From an uncultured Flavobacteriaceae bacterium (GTDB lineage Bacteria; Bacteroidota; Bacteroidia; Flavobacteriales; Flavobacteriaceae): 45,830 bases of DNA. A program made the position numbers and the translations under genes. Below are positions 8,739 to 18,884 of the stretch, one piece after another (position 1 is the first letter of the stretch; every line of letters begins with the position of its first letter). The notes beneath the pieces are model-generated. The model saw only the letters and a list, made by a program, of their open reading frames with translations. It had not been told where the DNA came from and made no database searches. The stretch is from the NCBI GenBank assembly GCA_938010765.1, contig CALLVX010000015.1, positions 1-45,830 on the forward strand. The letters are read 5' to 3'.

Positions 8739-11700
8739 TTAATGTTTTTCAATAAATAATTTTGTGTTCACGTCATCGAAAGTAATTGGTGTACCATTTT
8801 CCAGCGTTTCGCTAAAATCAAGTTCAGCGGTCAAGGTCTCTGTTTTTATATACTCTAAATTACTTTTCACAGCCTTTTCAATCAAGCTGTTTTTTAAAAT
8901 TTTAATATCAATTTTATCGGTTACCTCATAACCGGCATCTTTTCTCATGTTCTGAATACGGTTAACGAGCTCTCTCGCAATCCCCTCTTCTTTCAGTTCC
9001 TCATCAATGGTAACATCGAGCGCCACTGTAATTGAGCCAGCACTTGCCACCAACCAACCTTCAATATCCTGAGAGGCGATTTCTACATCCAATAACTGTA
9101 ATTTAATCGTTTTATTTTCAATTTCAAGGCTAATTTCGCCCTTTTGTTCAATTTCTTGGATATCCTCCTGCCTAAATTCTGCGACTAATTGGGCTATTTG
9201 TTTCATATCTTTCCCAAATTTAGGCCCTAAAGTCTTAAAATTCGGCTTAATCTGTTTTACAAGAATATCCGAAGCATCATCCAAGAGTTCAATTTCTTTT
9301 ACATTCACTTCCGATTTAATCAAATCTGCGACTGCCTCTATTTCCTCTCTTTGTGAATTGTCTAAAATGGGGATCATAATTTTATGCAATGGTTGTCGCA
9401 CTTTGATACGCTCTTTTTGACGAATAGACAATACCAAAGATGAAATCGTCTGTGCTTTTTCCATCTTTCCTTCTAATTCTTTGTCGATCATATCAACGTC
9501 GAATGAAGGAAATTCCGCCAAATGCACACTTTCAAGCTCTTCTTTTTTCGTGCCCGCTGTTAAGTCTTTGTAAAGACGATCCATAAAAAAAGGTGCTACC
9601 GGGGCCGACAATTTGGCCACTGTAAGCAAACAAGTATACAAGGTCTGATAGGCCGATATCTTATCTTTTTGGTAATCACCTTTCCAAAAACGTCTGCGGC
9701 ATAAGCGCACGTACCAGTTACTTAAATTCTCTTGTACATAATCTGAAATAGCACGGGTTGCACGGGTAGGTTCATAGTCGGCGTAGGCTTCATCGACCTT
9801 CTTAATGAGCGTATGTAATTCAGAAAGGATCCACCGATCGATCTCTGGGCGTTCCCTCAATGGCACTTCTTCTTCCGAGTAATCAAATTGATCAATATTG
9901 GCATAGAGCGAGAAGAACGAATAGGTATTATATAGGGTACCGAAGAATTTTCGCTTTACCTCTACAATCCCATCTGTATCGAACTTTAAATTATCCCAAG
10001 GGTTCGCATTGCTGATCATGTACCACCGCGTTGCGTCGGCCCCGTGCTCGTTCATTGTCTCAAAAGGGTCTGCGGCATTCCCCAGCCTTTTCGACATTTT
10101 TTTACCTTCCTTATCGAGCACCAAACCATTGGAGACCACATTTTTGTATGCTACCGAATCAAATACCATGGTACCAATTGCATGTAAGGTATAAAACCAA
10201 CCGCGCGTTTGATCAACACCTTCTGCTATGAAATCGGCCGGGAACGTTTTACCTTCATCGATCAGTTCTTTATTTTCAAAAGGGTAGTGCCATTGCGCAT
10301 AGGGCATTGATCCGCTATCGAACCAAACATCGATCAAGTCACTTTCACGTTTCATTGGCTTGCCAGAAGCAGCGACTAAGACGATGTTGTCAACAATATT
10401 TTTATGAAGATCTACGGTATCGTAATTCGCTTCAGAAAGGTCCCCTGCCACAAAGTCCTCAAAGATATCTTTGTTCATAACCCCTGCTGCGACCGCTTTT
10501 TGCATTTCTGCCTTTAACTCTTCAATAGAGCCTACCATCAGTTCTTCTTTGCCGTCGTCGGTTCTCCAAATAGGTAGTGGAATTCCCCAATAACGTGAGC
10601 GCGATAAGTTCCAATCATTGGCATTCGCAAGCCAATTACCAAACCGGCCTTCCCCTGTAGATTTTGGTTTCCAGTTGATGGTTTCGTTTAAAGCGAACAT
10701 ACGGTCTTTTACATCGCTTATCTTAATAAACCATGAGTCTAAAGGATAGTAGAGTATTGGTTTATCGGTTCGCCAACAGTTGGGATAACTGTGTACGTAT
10801 TTTTCGACCTTAAAAGCCTTGTTCTCTTCTTTTAGCTTAATGGCTAGTTCTACATCTACCGAGCGTTCGGGTATTTCGGCCGTATCGTAGTATTCATTTT
10901 TCACGTATTTACCACCGAACTCCCCCAACTCCCGACGGAATTTCCCCTGAAGGTCTACCAGGGGAACTGGGTTATCGTTTTCATCCAATACCAATAAAGG
11001 AGGAACTTCGGGCACCGCCTGTTTGGCCACAAAAGCATCATCTGCACCAAAAGTTGGTGCCGTATGTACGATTCCGGTACCGTCTTCGGTAGTTACAAAA
11101 TCTCCACTGATGATGCGAAAAGCGTTTTCGGGATGTTGGTAGGGAAGTGCATAGTCTAACAGTTGCTCATACCGGATTCCCACCAAATCGGCCCCCTTAA
11201 ATTCCTTAACTACATAGTAAGGAATTTTCTTATCTCCTTCCGTATAGTCTATCAAGTCTGGTTTTGTCGCTACCTCTTGGAATCTTCCAGTAAATTGTTT
11301 TCCCACCAAATTCTTGGCCAATACCACGTTCATAGGCTGAAAGGTGTATTGGTTATACGTTTCGACAAGCACATATTCGATTTTTGGGCCTACGGTCAAC
11401 GCTGTATTGGAAGGAAGTGTCCACGGGGTGGTAGTCCAAGCCATAAAATACACTGTTCCTTCATTTTGAAGAAAACCGGGCAAGGTTTCCTTGATCGCTT
11501 TGAACTGGGCAACCACTGTCGTATCCGTGACATCTTGATAGGTGCCGGGCTGGTTCAGCTCATGGGAGCTTAGTCCGGTTCCTGCTTTTGGTGAATAAGG
11601 CTGAATTGTATAACCTTTATAGATAAGGCCCTTGTCATAAATTTGTTTTAACAACCACCATACGGTCTCCATATATTTCGACTTGTAGGTAACATACGGA

Positions 11701-12137
11701 TCATCCATATCTACCCAGTAGCCGACTTGTTCGGTCATCTTGTTCCATACGTCTGTATACCGCATGACCGCTTTTTTACAGGCAGCATTGTACGCTTCGA
11801 CCGAAATTTTCTTACCAATATCTTCCTTGGTAATTCCCAGTTCTTTTTCGACTCCCAATTCGATCGGAAGTCCATGGGTATCCCATCCGGCTTTTCGTTT
11901 TACTTGAAAACCCTTCATGGTTTTATATCTTGGGAAGATATCTTTGATCGTTCGCGCCATAACATGGTGAATGCCCGGCATGCCGTTTGCAGACGGTGGC
12001 CCTTCATAGAATACGTAACTAGGCTTGCCTTCTCTAGAGGAAACGCTCTTATCAAAAATTCCGTTTTCTTTCCAATACTCCAGAATCTCTTCTGCGACCT
12101 TTGGTAGGTTCAACCCTTGGTATTCTGCGAACTTCAT
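8739..12137 (-). CDS. ileS: Isoleucyl-tRNA synthetase
   Basis: Charges tRNA-Ile with isoleucine; class I aminoacyl-tRNA synthetase with an editing domain. The N-terminal nucleotide-binding motif is present but reads GIHHV (residues 55-59) in place of the textbook HIGH. The second signature KMSKR is near residue 680, within EGKKMSKRLGN. Also seen are CP1 editing-domain motifs (TTTPWTLPSNTALTVG), the WFDSGSMPYAQWHYP stretch and the GVDQTRGWFYTLH region. It has 1132 residues, the long form that includes a C-terminal anticodon-binding and tail domain. A TAnnTTTG box on the minus strand lies 34 bases before the start. It is the first gene of a likely ileS, dksA-like, adhesin-like, lspA unit. Confidence 0.97.
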   Translation of the reverse strand: MKFAEYQGLNLPKVAEEILEYWKENGIFDKSVSSREGKPSYVFYEGPPSANGMPGIHHVMARTIKDIFPRYKTMKGFQVKRKAGWDTHGLPIELGVEKELGITKEDIGKKISVEAYNAACKKAVMRYTDVWNKMTEQVGYWVDMDDPYVTYKSKYMETVWWLLKQIYDKGLIYKGYTIQPYSPKAGTGLSSHELNQPGTYQDVTDTTVVAQFKAIKETLPGFLQNEGTVYFMAWTTTPWTLPSNTALTVGPKIEYVLVETYNQYTFQPMNVVLAKNLVGKQFTGRFQEVATKPDLIDYTEGDKKIPYYVVKEFKGADLVGIRYEQLLDYALPYQHPENAFRIISGDFVTTEDGTGIVHTAPTFGADDAFVAKQAVPEVPPLLVLDENDNPVPLVDLQGKFRRELGEFGGKYVKNEYYDTAEIPERSVDVELAIKLKEENKAFKVEKYVHSYPNCWRTDKPILYYPLDSWFIKISDVKDRMFALNETINWKPKSTGEGRFGNWLANANDWNLSRSRYWGIPLPIWRTDDGKEELMVGSIEELKAEMQKAVAAGVMNKDIFEDFVAGDLSEANYDTVDLHKNIVDNIVLVAASGKPMKRESDLIDVWFDSGSMPYAQWHYPFENKELIDEGKTFPADFIAEGVDQTRGWFYTLHAIGTMVFDSVAYKNVVSNGLVLDKEGKKMSKRLGNAADPFETMNEHGADATRWYMISNANPWDNLKFDTDGIVEVKRKFFGTLYNTYSFFSLYANIDQFDYSEEEVPLRERPEIDRWILSELHTLIKKVDEAYADYEPTRATRAISDYVQENLSNWYVRLCRRRFWKGDYQKDKISAYQTLYTCLLTVAKLSAPVAPFFMDRLYKDLTAGTKKEELESVHLAEFPSFDVDMIDKELEGKMEKAQTISSLVLSIRQKERIKVRQPLHKIMIPILDNSQREEIEAVADLIKSEVNVKEIELLDDASDILVKQIKPNFKTLGPKFGKDMKQIAQLVAEFRQEDIQEIEQKGEISLEIENKTIKLQLLDVEIASQDIEGWLVASAGSITVALDVTIDEELKEEGIARELVNRIQNMRKDAGYEVTDKIDIKILKNSLIEKAVKSNLEYIKTETLTAELDFSETLENGTPITFDDVNTKLFIEKH

Positions 12138-12170
12138 ATGAACTACTTCTATTACTGCATTTTAAGGCTG

Positions 12171-12178
12171 CAAAATTA
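12171..12178 (-). promoter_or_regulatory. ileS promoter -7 box
   Basis: TAATTTTG on the minus strand matches the Bacteroidetes -7 consensus TAnnTTTG. It would place the transcription start near 12164, giving a ~27-base leader before the ileS ATG at 12137. No clear -33 TTTG was seen. Confidence 0.5.
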
Positions 12179-12288
12179 GCGATTTTAAACGAAATTAAGT
12201 GGCTATAATAACTTCGAAATATGTACTTAATTTGATTCTTATTATTCAATTGTTAAAAAAATGCATCCAAAAATGTAAATGTTTCGTA

Positions 12289-12296
12289 TATCTTTG
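12289..12296 (+). promoter_or_regulatory. -7 box of the repeat lipoprotein gene
   Basis: TATCTTTG matches TAnnTTTG exactly, 33 bases before the ATG at 12330. The transcription start would be near 12303, consistent with a short leader. Confidence 0.55.
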
Positions 12297-12329
12297 CGTG
12301 TAAACATTTAAACACTAAAACAAAACAAA

Positions 12330-12812
12330 ATGAAAAAAGTAATTTTAAGTTCAGTACTAATGCTTGCGCTTACCCTTTCTTTTACTTCTTGTAGAGATGC
12401 TGCCGATAAGGCAAAAGAAGCTACCGAAGCTGCTGCTGAGGCTGCTGATGAGGCCGGTGAGGCCGCTGAAGGAGCAATGGACAAGGCTGGTGAAGCTGTT
12501 GACAGTGCGACCGATGCTGCCGGTGAGGCGGTTGATGGCGTAAAAGATGCGGCCGAAGGAGCAATGGACAAGGCTGGTGAAGCCGTTGATGGAGCAAAAG
12601 ATGCTGCCGGAAATGCAGTTGACAAAGCTGGTGAAGCTGTAGATGGCGCAAAAGATGCTGCCGGAAATGCAGTTGACAAAGCTGGTGAAGCTGTAGATGG
12701 CGCAAAAGATGCTGCCGGAAATGCAGTTGACAAAGCAAAAGAAACCGGTAAAGATGTTAAGAAAGCTGCTGGCGATGCAGTAGATAAAGCGAAAGACGCA
12801 GTGAAGAATTAA
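12330..12812 (+). CDS. Alanine-rich repeat lipoprotein, LEA-like
   Basis: A 160-residue lipoprotein: signal peptide followed by lipobox TSC with Cys21, then almost entirely Ala/Asp/Gly/Lys/Val. It is built from 11-residue-like periods and an 18-residue unit, AGEAVDGAKDAAGNAVDK, repeated three times in tandem at 12573-12734 and in diverged form upstream. The pattern resembles amphipathic, largely disordered helices of LEA group 3 or YtxH-like proteins, often linked to desiccation or osmotic stress. That function is inference only. The charge pattern (Asp-Lys spacing) suggests a long amphipathic helix anchored to a membrane by its lipidated Cys. A -7 box and a terminator flank it, so it is probably monocistronic. 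Confidence 0.85.
   Translation: MKKVILSSVLMLALTLSFTSCRDAADKAKEATEAAAEAADEAGEAAEGAMDKAGEAVDSATDAAGEAVDGVKDAAEGAMDKAGEAVDGAKDAAGNAVDKAGEAVDGAKDAAGNAVDKAGEAVDGAKDAAGNAVDKAKETGKDVKKAAGDAVDKAKDAVKN
12573..12734 (+). repeat. Three tandem 54-bp repeats within the lipoprotein gene
   Basis: Units run 12573-12626, 12627-12680 and 12681-12734. The second and third are identical at all 54 positions. The first differs at three positions. The low divergence indicates recent expansion or gene conversion, while further upstream units (from ~12483) are more diverged. Confidence 0.95.
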
Positions 12813-12836
12813 GCGTTTAGTAAATCTTTAAAAAAA

Positions 12837-12860
12837 AACCCTGACCCCAACGTCAGGGTT
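12837..12860. terminator. Bidirectional terminator
   Basis: AACCCTGAC, six-base loop, GTCAGGGTT: perfect 9-bp stem with an A-tract before it and a T-tract after it. It sits between the convergent repeat lipoprotein (+) and TonB-dependent receptor (-) and can serve both. Confidence 0.9.
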
Positions 12861-12896
12861 TTTTATTTTATAAACACTTACCAGAGTCGTTACAAA

Positions 12897-15326
12897 TCAA
12901 AAACGAACCCCTATTCCTAGGACAAGGTTTGTACCTGGCGCAACAATCCCCGATGAGTAACTGCGATAGCGCTGATTGGTCATATTTTCGAGGGCCAAGC
13001 TAGCTTTCCAAGCATTCGAAATAGTATATTGCGATCTAAAATTCAACGTGTACCAAGAAGGTGCAAAAGGGTTTCCGTTTTGGTCAATTGCATAAATATA
13101 CTCCTTGCTTCTTTCAGATACCGCCAAATCGTTATATGCTATTGCGCCATTGTAGTTAAGGAACAAATCGGCCTGTAGCCGTTGGTTCTTCCATACGATA
13201 TGAAAATCCCCAAAGGTTGGCGCCACATGTCTTCCAGGAGATTCTGTACCATCATCTTCCTCTTCAATACCTTCGGTAAGAGTCAGGTTCGCAGAAATAG
13301 ATAGGTTATCGGTCATAAAGGCATCTACCCCAAATTCAAAGCCATATACATAGGCTTTTGCTGCGTTTTGAATTGCTTGAACATTGCTTAAGGTTCCATT
13401 ATACTCAATCTGTGAAGCCCCGTTAAAAAGAAAATCTCTTCGTACCAAAGCATCCACCAAGTAGGTATAGAAAGCCGCTCCCTTAACTACCAACCGGTCT
13501 TTAAAGTTCTTTTGTATTCCCAACTCGGTATTATAGGCATACTCGGGCTCCAGGTCCGGATTTGGCACTACGACCGATCCTGGTTCCGAATCGAATACCT
13601 TACCAACATCATCAATATTAGGTGCTCTAAAGCCCGTTGAACCATTTAACGTTAGCTGCAAATTCGCTCTTGGAAACCAACTTACCCCTAGACTTCCGGT
13701 AAGGGCACCATTATCTAAATTGGTATCATCAAAAGGAAACGGGAAAAAGGTTTTATCGAAAACGGCATTGATCCAAACATGACTATATCGCAATCCCGTT
13801 AGCACTGTAAAATTAGGTTTTGCTTTGTATTCCCCGTTTACATAGCCCGCCAACGTCTGCCATTTAGAACCATCAGGATAGCGGGATGCAGCGGCCGATA
13901 CAACATTGGTATTTATATTGGTCTGGCTGCCTTCAGAACCTACCATATTATACACATATTCCGTACCGTAATACAGGCGAAGATTTCCTATTTTTTTATT
14001 TTCAAAATCAATATTGGTCGACAACGCATTTACTTTTTCTTTGGTAGAAAAAAGACCCGTCTCTTGAAAATCTCGATCATTTCGACTTTCTTCAAAAAAC
14101 TGATATGCAGTAGTAACTTTAAGCCCATCATAAAACTTACCTTGCCCCTTTTTCTCTACTTGAAGATTTGTCATCAGCCATTTCTGCGGACCATAAAACC
14201 ACTCTGCAGACCGCAGACCGTCGCCTGCCGAATTTGGACGAATTAAGCGGTCGTATCGCGAATAATTGGAAGTTTCTGAATAATGGGTATTCAGTTTAAA
14301 ATGCCAATTGTTGTTCGGTTTGAATGCAATTTTTTGCAGTAGGTTAATTTGGTTATACCCGGTCGGTACTTGTTCTCTTGGGTCGGGATTGTCGACCAAA
14401 CGATCCTCACCACCTGTCGTTAAAACAAAGTTGTTCCTAAGATAACTATCGGGGCCATGCTCACCCATCGTTAAACTTCCAAAATCATTATAGGTAATAC
14501 TTGTCAAAAAAGCCCACTTTTTCTTTCCGACAGTTAAATCGAAATGACCCGTGTTTTCATTGTTAGCACTTGAAAATCGATAGTTTACATTCCCTGTAAG
14601 TAATAGGCTATCAGTCGTGGAAAAAAGTGGTTGTTTGGTATAAAAATTCATTACCCCGCCCATTGCATCACTCCCATAAATAACAGATCCGGGACCAAAG
14701 ATGACTTCCGTGTTTTTTATTGTAAAGGGATCGATCGAGATTACGTTTTGAAGGTTTCCTCCTCTGAAAATCGCATTGTTCATTCGAACTCCATCGACAG
14801 AAAGCAACAAACGATTGGTCGAAAAACCTCGTATCATGGGGCTCCCACCGCCCAGCTGGCTTTTTTGAACAAATACCTTTCCGCTGCTTTGCAGCAGGTC
14901 GGCCGATGTCTGAGGATTTGTAAAAGCAATTTGTCGGGCATCTATAGACGCTATCTTTTGTGGAACATCTTTCTTCTGCTGTTCCCATTTAGAAACCGAC
15001 ATTACCACCTCATCTAACTGCTGGGCTTTTAAAACCAAATAAAACTTGTTGCCCTGTTTTGAAATTTGGCCTTTGGAACTTTTTCTAATTTGGTAGCTGA
15101 TATGCTTAAAAGTGATTCGTTCGTTACGATCAAAAACACTTAGATCACATAGCCCGTCGAAATCGGTAAGTGCGGTCTTGGATTTATCTAAATTATATAC
15201 AGCGACATTGGTAATAGGTTCGTTGGTATCCACGTCCAAAATAGTGATTTCCTGACCAAAAATGGTCTGAAAAATCAGAAAAAAAAAGAGGCATGTGATC
15301 CGCTGCATACTAGCTGAAAACTTCAT
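12897..15326 (-). CDS. TonB-dependent outer-membrane receptor
   Basis: An outer-membrane gated channel that imports a ligand using energy from TonB-ExbBD. Residues 1-25 are a signal peptide ending at FGQ. Residues ~26-100 form a carboxypeptidase-regulatory-like beta domain typical of Bacteroidetes receptors. A TonB-box-like stretch (LDEVVMSVS) follows near 104, then the plug domain (~118-230; GGGSPMIRGF, DGVRMNN, GPGSVIYGSDAMGG) and a 22-strand-type barrel ending in Phe. The plug resembles CirA/HmuR-like siderophore or haem receptors rather than SusC, and no susD is adjacent. The substrate cannot be named. The frame begins 17 bases inside recO. An internal ATG at 15308 would start one base after the recO stop and also gives a good signal peptide. 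Confidence 0.93.
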   Translation of the reverse strand: MKFSASMQRITCLFFFLIFQTIFGQEITILDVDTNEPITNVAVYNLDKSKTALTDFDGLCDLSVFDRNERITFKHISYQIRKSSKGQISKQGNKFYLVLKAQQLDEVVMSVSKWEQQKKDVPQKIASIDARQIAFTNPQTSADLLQSSGKVFVQKSQLGGGSPMIRGFSTNRLLLSVDGVRMNNAIFRGGNLQNVISIDPFTIKNTEVIFGPGSVIYGSDAMGGVMNFYTKQPLFSTTDSLLLTGNVNYRFSSANNENTGHFDLTVGKKKWAFLTSITYNDFGSLTMGEHGPDSYLRNNFVLTTGGEDRLVDNPDPREQVPTGYNQINLLQKIAFKPNNNWHFKLNTHYSETSNYSRYDRLIRPNSAGDGLRSAEWFYGPQKWLMTNLQVEKKGQGKFYDGLKVTTAYQFFEESRNDRDFQETGLFSTKEKVNALSTNIDFENKKIGNLRLYYGTEYVYNMVGSEGSQTNINTNVVSAAASRYPDGSKWQTLAGYVNGEYKAKPNFTVLTGLRYSHVWINAVFDKTFFPFPFDDTNLDNGALTGSLGVSWFPRANLQLTLNGSTGFRAPNIDDVGKVFDSEPGSVVVPNPDLEPEYAYNTELGIQKNFKDRLVVKGAAFYTYLVDALVRRDFLFNGASQIEYNGTLSNVQAIQNAAKAYVYGFEFGVDAFMTDNLSISANLTLTEGIEEEDDGTESPGRHVAPTFGDFHIVWKNQRLQADLFLNYNGAIAYNDLAVSERSKEYIYAIDQNGNPFAPSWYTLNFRSQYTISNAWKASLALENMTNQRYRSYSSGIVAPGTNLVLGIGVRF

Positions 15327-16029
15327 TTAAAATGGCGAGTGATTTGGGTTTTCTAAATCCCTGCAAATGTAATTCAAAATAAAGAACGAGTGATTTTAAA
15401 AGGTCTTGTCGGTTGGCTTTTCTCATCCTGATGGTATGTATTCTATCAAAATTTATGCCCAAAAAGGTTTTAAAATATAATAAGTTTTCTCCCGTAAGTA
15501 TCGGGTTCAGTGAAGGGGTATCGGTGAACCCCCCTTCCAAAAGATCGAAACACGCGGCTTCCAAGTGATTTGTATCAGGGTAAAACCCTAGGTATTTGGT
15601 AAGTTCTAACAAAAAATAAATATGGAAATTGGCGATATCGTCGTGCGCATCCATCCACTGAAGCGAGGCCTCCAAAAAAGCGAAGAGCCCTTGGTTTTGT
15701 TCCTCTTCATGAATGCAGTTCCCCAACATTTCCGCCAAAAAAAGCGTCATTGCGCTTTTGGCCATGTCGGTATGCAATGATTGATAAGGGTGGTGTACCT
15801 TAGCATCCTGAATTCGCTCTAAAGTACCTTTATTACGATGGTTCGCGACTAACTCTAGTTGGGTCAGAGGTTGAAATAAAGCGGGCTTGAGCTTCCCTTT
15901 TTTCGAGCTTAAAATGCCTTTTAGCATGTAGCTTTTTACACCGTCGGATGCCGTAATAGCCTTCACGATAAGACTAGAATCCCCATACTTCAAGGAGGAT
16001 AACACTATGGCATTTGTGGTTACTTGCAT
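15310..16029 (-). CDS. recO: DNA repair protein RecO
   Basis: RecO helps load RecA onto SSB-coated single-stranded DNA in the RecF pathway. The N-terminal OB-fold segment is recognisable (TTNAIVLSSLKYGDSSLIVKAIT), followed by the helical C-terminal domain. The 239-residue length is normal. The open frame extends upstream to 16110, but those 27 extra residues do not resemble RecO, so I place the start at the ATG at 16029. The 3' end touches or overlaps the TonB-dependent receptor start, so the two are probably cotranscribed although functionally unrelated. Confidence 0.93.
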   Translation of the reverse strand: MQVTTNAIVLSSLKYGDSSLIVKAITASDGVKSYMLKGILSSKKGKLKPALFQPLTQLELVANHRNKGTLERIQDAKVHHPYQSLHTDMAKSAMTLFLAEMLGNCIHEEEQNQGLFAFLEASLQWMDAHDDIANFHIYFLLELTKYLGFYPDTNHLEAACFDLLEGGFTDTPSLNPILTGENLLYFKTFLGINFDRIHTIRMRKANRQDLLKSLVLYFELHLQGFRKPKSLAILNEVFS

Positions 16030-16132
16030 CGGGTTTAAATGGTTTCTGCAAAGATAGTTCGAAAATCGGCGAAGTGTAGAATATGAAGTACCGGGTTTCG
16101 CTCCCTTCAATTGTGTTATGCAAGGCTATAAA

Positions 16133-16165
16133 AAATGCGAAGCGTTCACTGAACACTTCGCATTT
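16133..16165 (-). terminator. gdhA terminator
   Basis: AAATGCGAAG (16133-16142) pairs perfectly with CTTCGCATTT (16156-16165). The loop itself contains a smaller inverted repeat (GTTCA/TGAAC). On the minus strand the stem is followed by a run of six T, which fits termination after gdhA. Confidence 0.85.
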
Positions 16166-16185
16166 ATAATTTCTATTTAGGCAAT

Positions 16186-17547
<1,362 letters not shown>

Positions 17548-17588
17548 TTAGGAATAAGTTGTTTTTTATTGAATTTAAAATATAACGG

Positions 17589-17596
17589 CAAAATTA
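17589..17596 (-). promoter_or_regulatory. gdhA promoter -7 box
   Basis: TAATTTTG on the minus strand matches TAnnTTTG, 47 bases before the gdhA ATG, implying a ~40-base leader. Confidence 0.5.
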
Positions 17597-17646
17597 TACT
17601 ATTCCTATAATTTACACCCCCTTTTTCTTAAAATATGATAAAATTT

Positions 17647-18801
17647 CTATCCGATAGCCTGTTCTAGGTCCGCGATCAGATCCGACGCATCTTCAATACC
17701 CACACTGAGCCTGATTAAAGAGTCGACCACTCCGTTTTTTTCTCGTTCATTTTTTGGAATACTGGCATGGGTCATACTTGCAGGATGCCCAGCCAAACTC
17801 TCAACGCCTCCGAGTGATTCGGCCAAAATAAAGAGGTCTAATTTCTCTACTATTTTAATAGCCTCTTCATAATTGCTTCCTTTGGGAACAAAAGAAATCA
17901 TTCCGCCAAAATCATTCATTTGGCTTTTTGCAATAGCATGGTTGGGATGTGTTTCAAACCCTGGCCAATATACTTTTTCTATTTTGGGATGCTTCGATAA
18001 ATAGTCGGCCACCGCTTTACCATTTTCACAGTGCCGCTGCATTCGTACATGCAGGGTTTTGATACCCCTAAGTACTAAAAAACTATCCATAGGACCGCAT
18101 ACAGCGCCGCTCGCATTTTGTATAAAGTATAACTTGTCGGCCAGATCTTTGTCCTTTACTACCAAGGCGCCCAAGACCACATCACTATGACCACCCAAAT
18201 ATTTGGTGGCGGAATGCATTACAATATCGGCCCCCAGATCTAAAGGTGTTTGCAAATAGGGTGTTGCGAAGGTATTATCGACCGCCAACAACAAATCGTA
18301 CTTTTTCGATAGTTGCGATACCGCTTTGACATCGATTACGTTCATCATAGGATTGGTCGGGGTTTCGACCCAGATCAACTTGGTATTCCTATTGATATGC
18401 TTCTCTATTTCACCAGCCTCTTGCATGCCAATAAAATGAAAACCGATTCCAAATTTTTCAAATATTTGCTTGAACAAACGGTAGCTTCCCCCGTATATGT
18501 CATTGGTTGAAACGACCTCATCACCCGGATTTAAAAGCTTAATAACCGCATCTATGGCTGCAAGGCCACTACCGAATGCGAGGCCATAATTTCCATTTTC
18601 GATACTCGCCAAGGAATTTTCTAGTGCCGTTCTTGTGGGGTTGGCACTCCGCGAATACTCAAATCCCTGATGCCCTCCGGGAGTAGACTGCGCATAGGTC
18701 GAAGTTTGATATATCGGTGGCATTACGGCCCCGTAGGCCTTGTCGGGTTGCTGTCCACCATGAACGGTTTTACTATTGAATTTTAACGTTTTTTCGCTCA
18801 T
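17647..18801 (-). CDS. Cystathionine gamma-synthase/lyase family PLP enzyme
   Basis: A PLP-dependent enzyme of the Cys/Met metabolism family, acting in transsulfuration or methionine biosynthesis. The 384-residue length is typical. The PLP-binding Lys200 lies in HSATKYLGGHSDV. Other family motifs are YSRSANPTRTALE, the FGSGLAA phosphate-binding turn, WVETPTNPMMNV and the C-terminal ESLGGVESLAGHPASMTHAS. Sequence alone does not separate gamma-synthase, gamma-lyase and beta-lyase activities. It is transcribed divergently from the DUF3298-type lipoprotein gene, with both -7 boxes in a 20-base interval. No SAM riboswitch fits in the 35-base leader space. Confidence 0.92.
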   Translation of the reverse strand: MSEKTLKFNSKTVHGGQQPDKAYGAVMPPIYQTSTYAQSTPGGHQGFEYSRSANPTRTALENSLASIENGNYGLAFGSGLAAIDAVIKLLNPGDEVVSTNDIYGGSYRLFKQIFEKFGIGFHFIGMQEAGEIEKHINRNTKLIWVETPTNPMMNVIDVKAVSQLSKKYDLLLAVDNTFATPYLQTPLDLGADIVMHSATKYLGGHSDVVLGALVVKDKDLADKLYFIQNASGAVCGPMDSFLVLRGIKTLHVRMQRHCENGKAVADYLSKHPKIEKVYWPGFETHPNHAIAKSQMNDFGGMISFVPKGSNYEEAIKIVEKLDLFILAESLGGVESLAGHPASMTHASIPKNEREKNGVVDSLIRLSVGIEDASDLIADLEQAIG

Positions 18802-18819
18802 CTTGTATAATTATTACCA

Positions 18820-18827
18820 CAAATGTA
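18820..18827 (-). promoter_or_regulatory. -7 box for the Cys/Met PLP enzyme gene
   Basis: TACATTTG on the minus strand matches TAnnTTTG. The transcription start would be near 18813, about 12 bases before the ATG at 18801. Confidence 0.55.
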
Positions 18828-18831
18828 TCGT

Positions 18832-18839
18832 TATCTTTG
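18832..18839 (+). promoter_or_regulatory. -7 box for the divergent lipoprotein gene
   Basis: TATCTTTG matches TAnnTTTG and starts only five bases from the opposing box. It overlaps the first in-frame ATG (18837), which argues that translation starts at 18885 instead. Confidence 0.55.
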
Positions 18840-18884
18840 GAGGCATACAATAGTGCCTTTTTTTTGCCCCAAAAGCCAATTCCT

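Noticed and set aside
12308..12738. Long minus-strand frames (141 and 105 residues) opposite the repeat lipoprotein
   Set aside because: They are antisense products of the repetitive, stop-poor coding DNA; the plus strand has lipobox, promoter and terminator.
16030..16110. N-terminal 27-residue extension of RecO
   Set aside because: Does not resemble RecO; the OB-fold starts at the ATG at 16029.
18802..18836. Possible SAM riboswitch before the Cys/Met PLP enzyme gene
   Set aside because: The space between promoter and start is about 12 bases, too short for any known SAM aptamer.
18837..18884. Upstream ATG of the DUF3298-type lipoprotein
   Set aside because: It overlaps the -7 promoter box and would add a polar stretch before the signal peptide.
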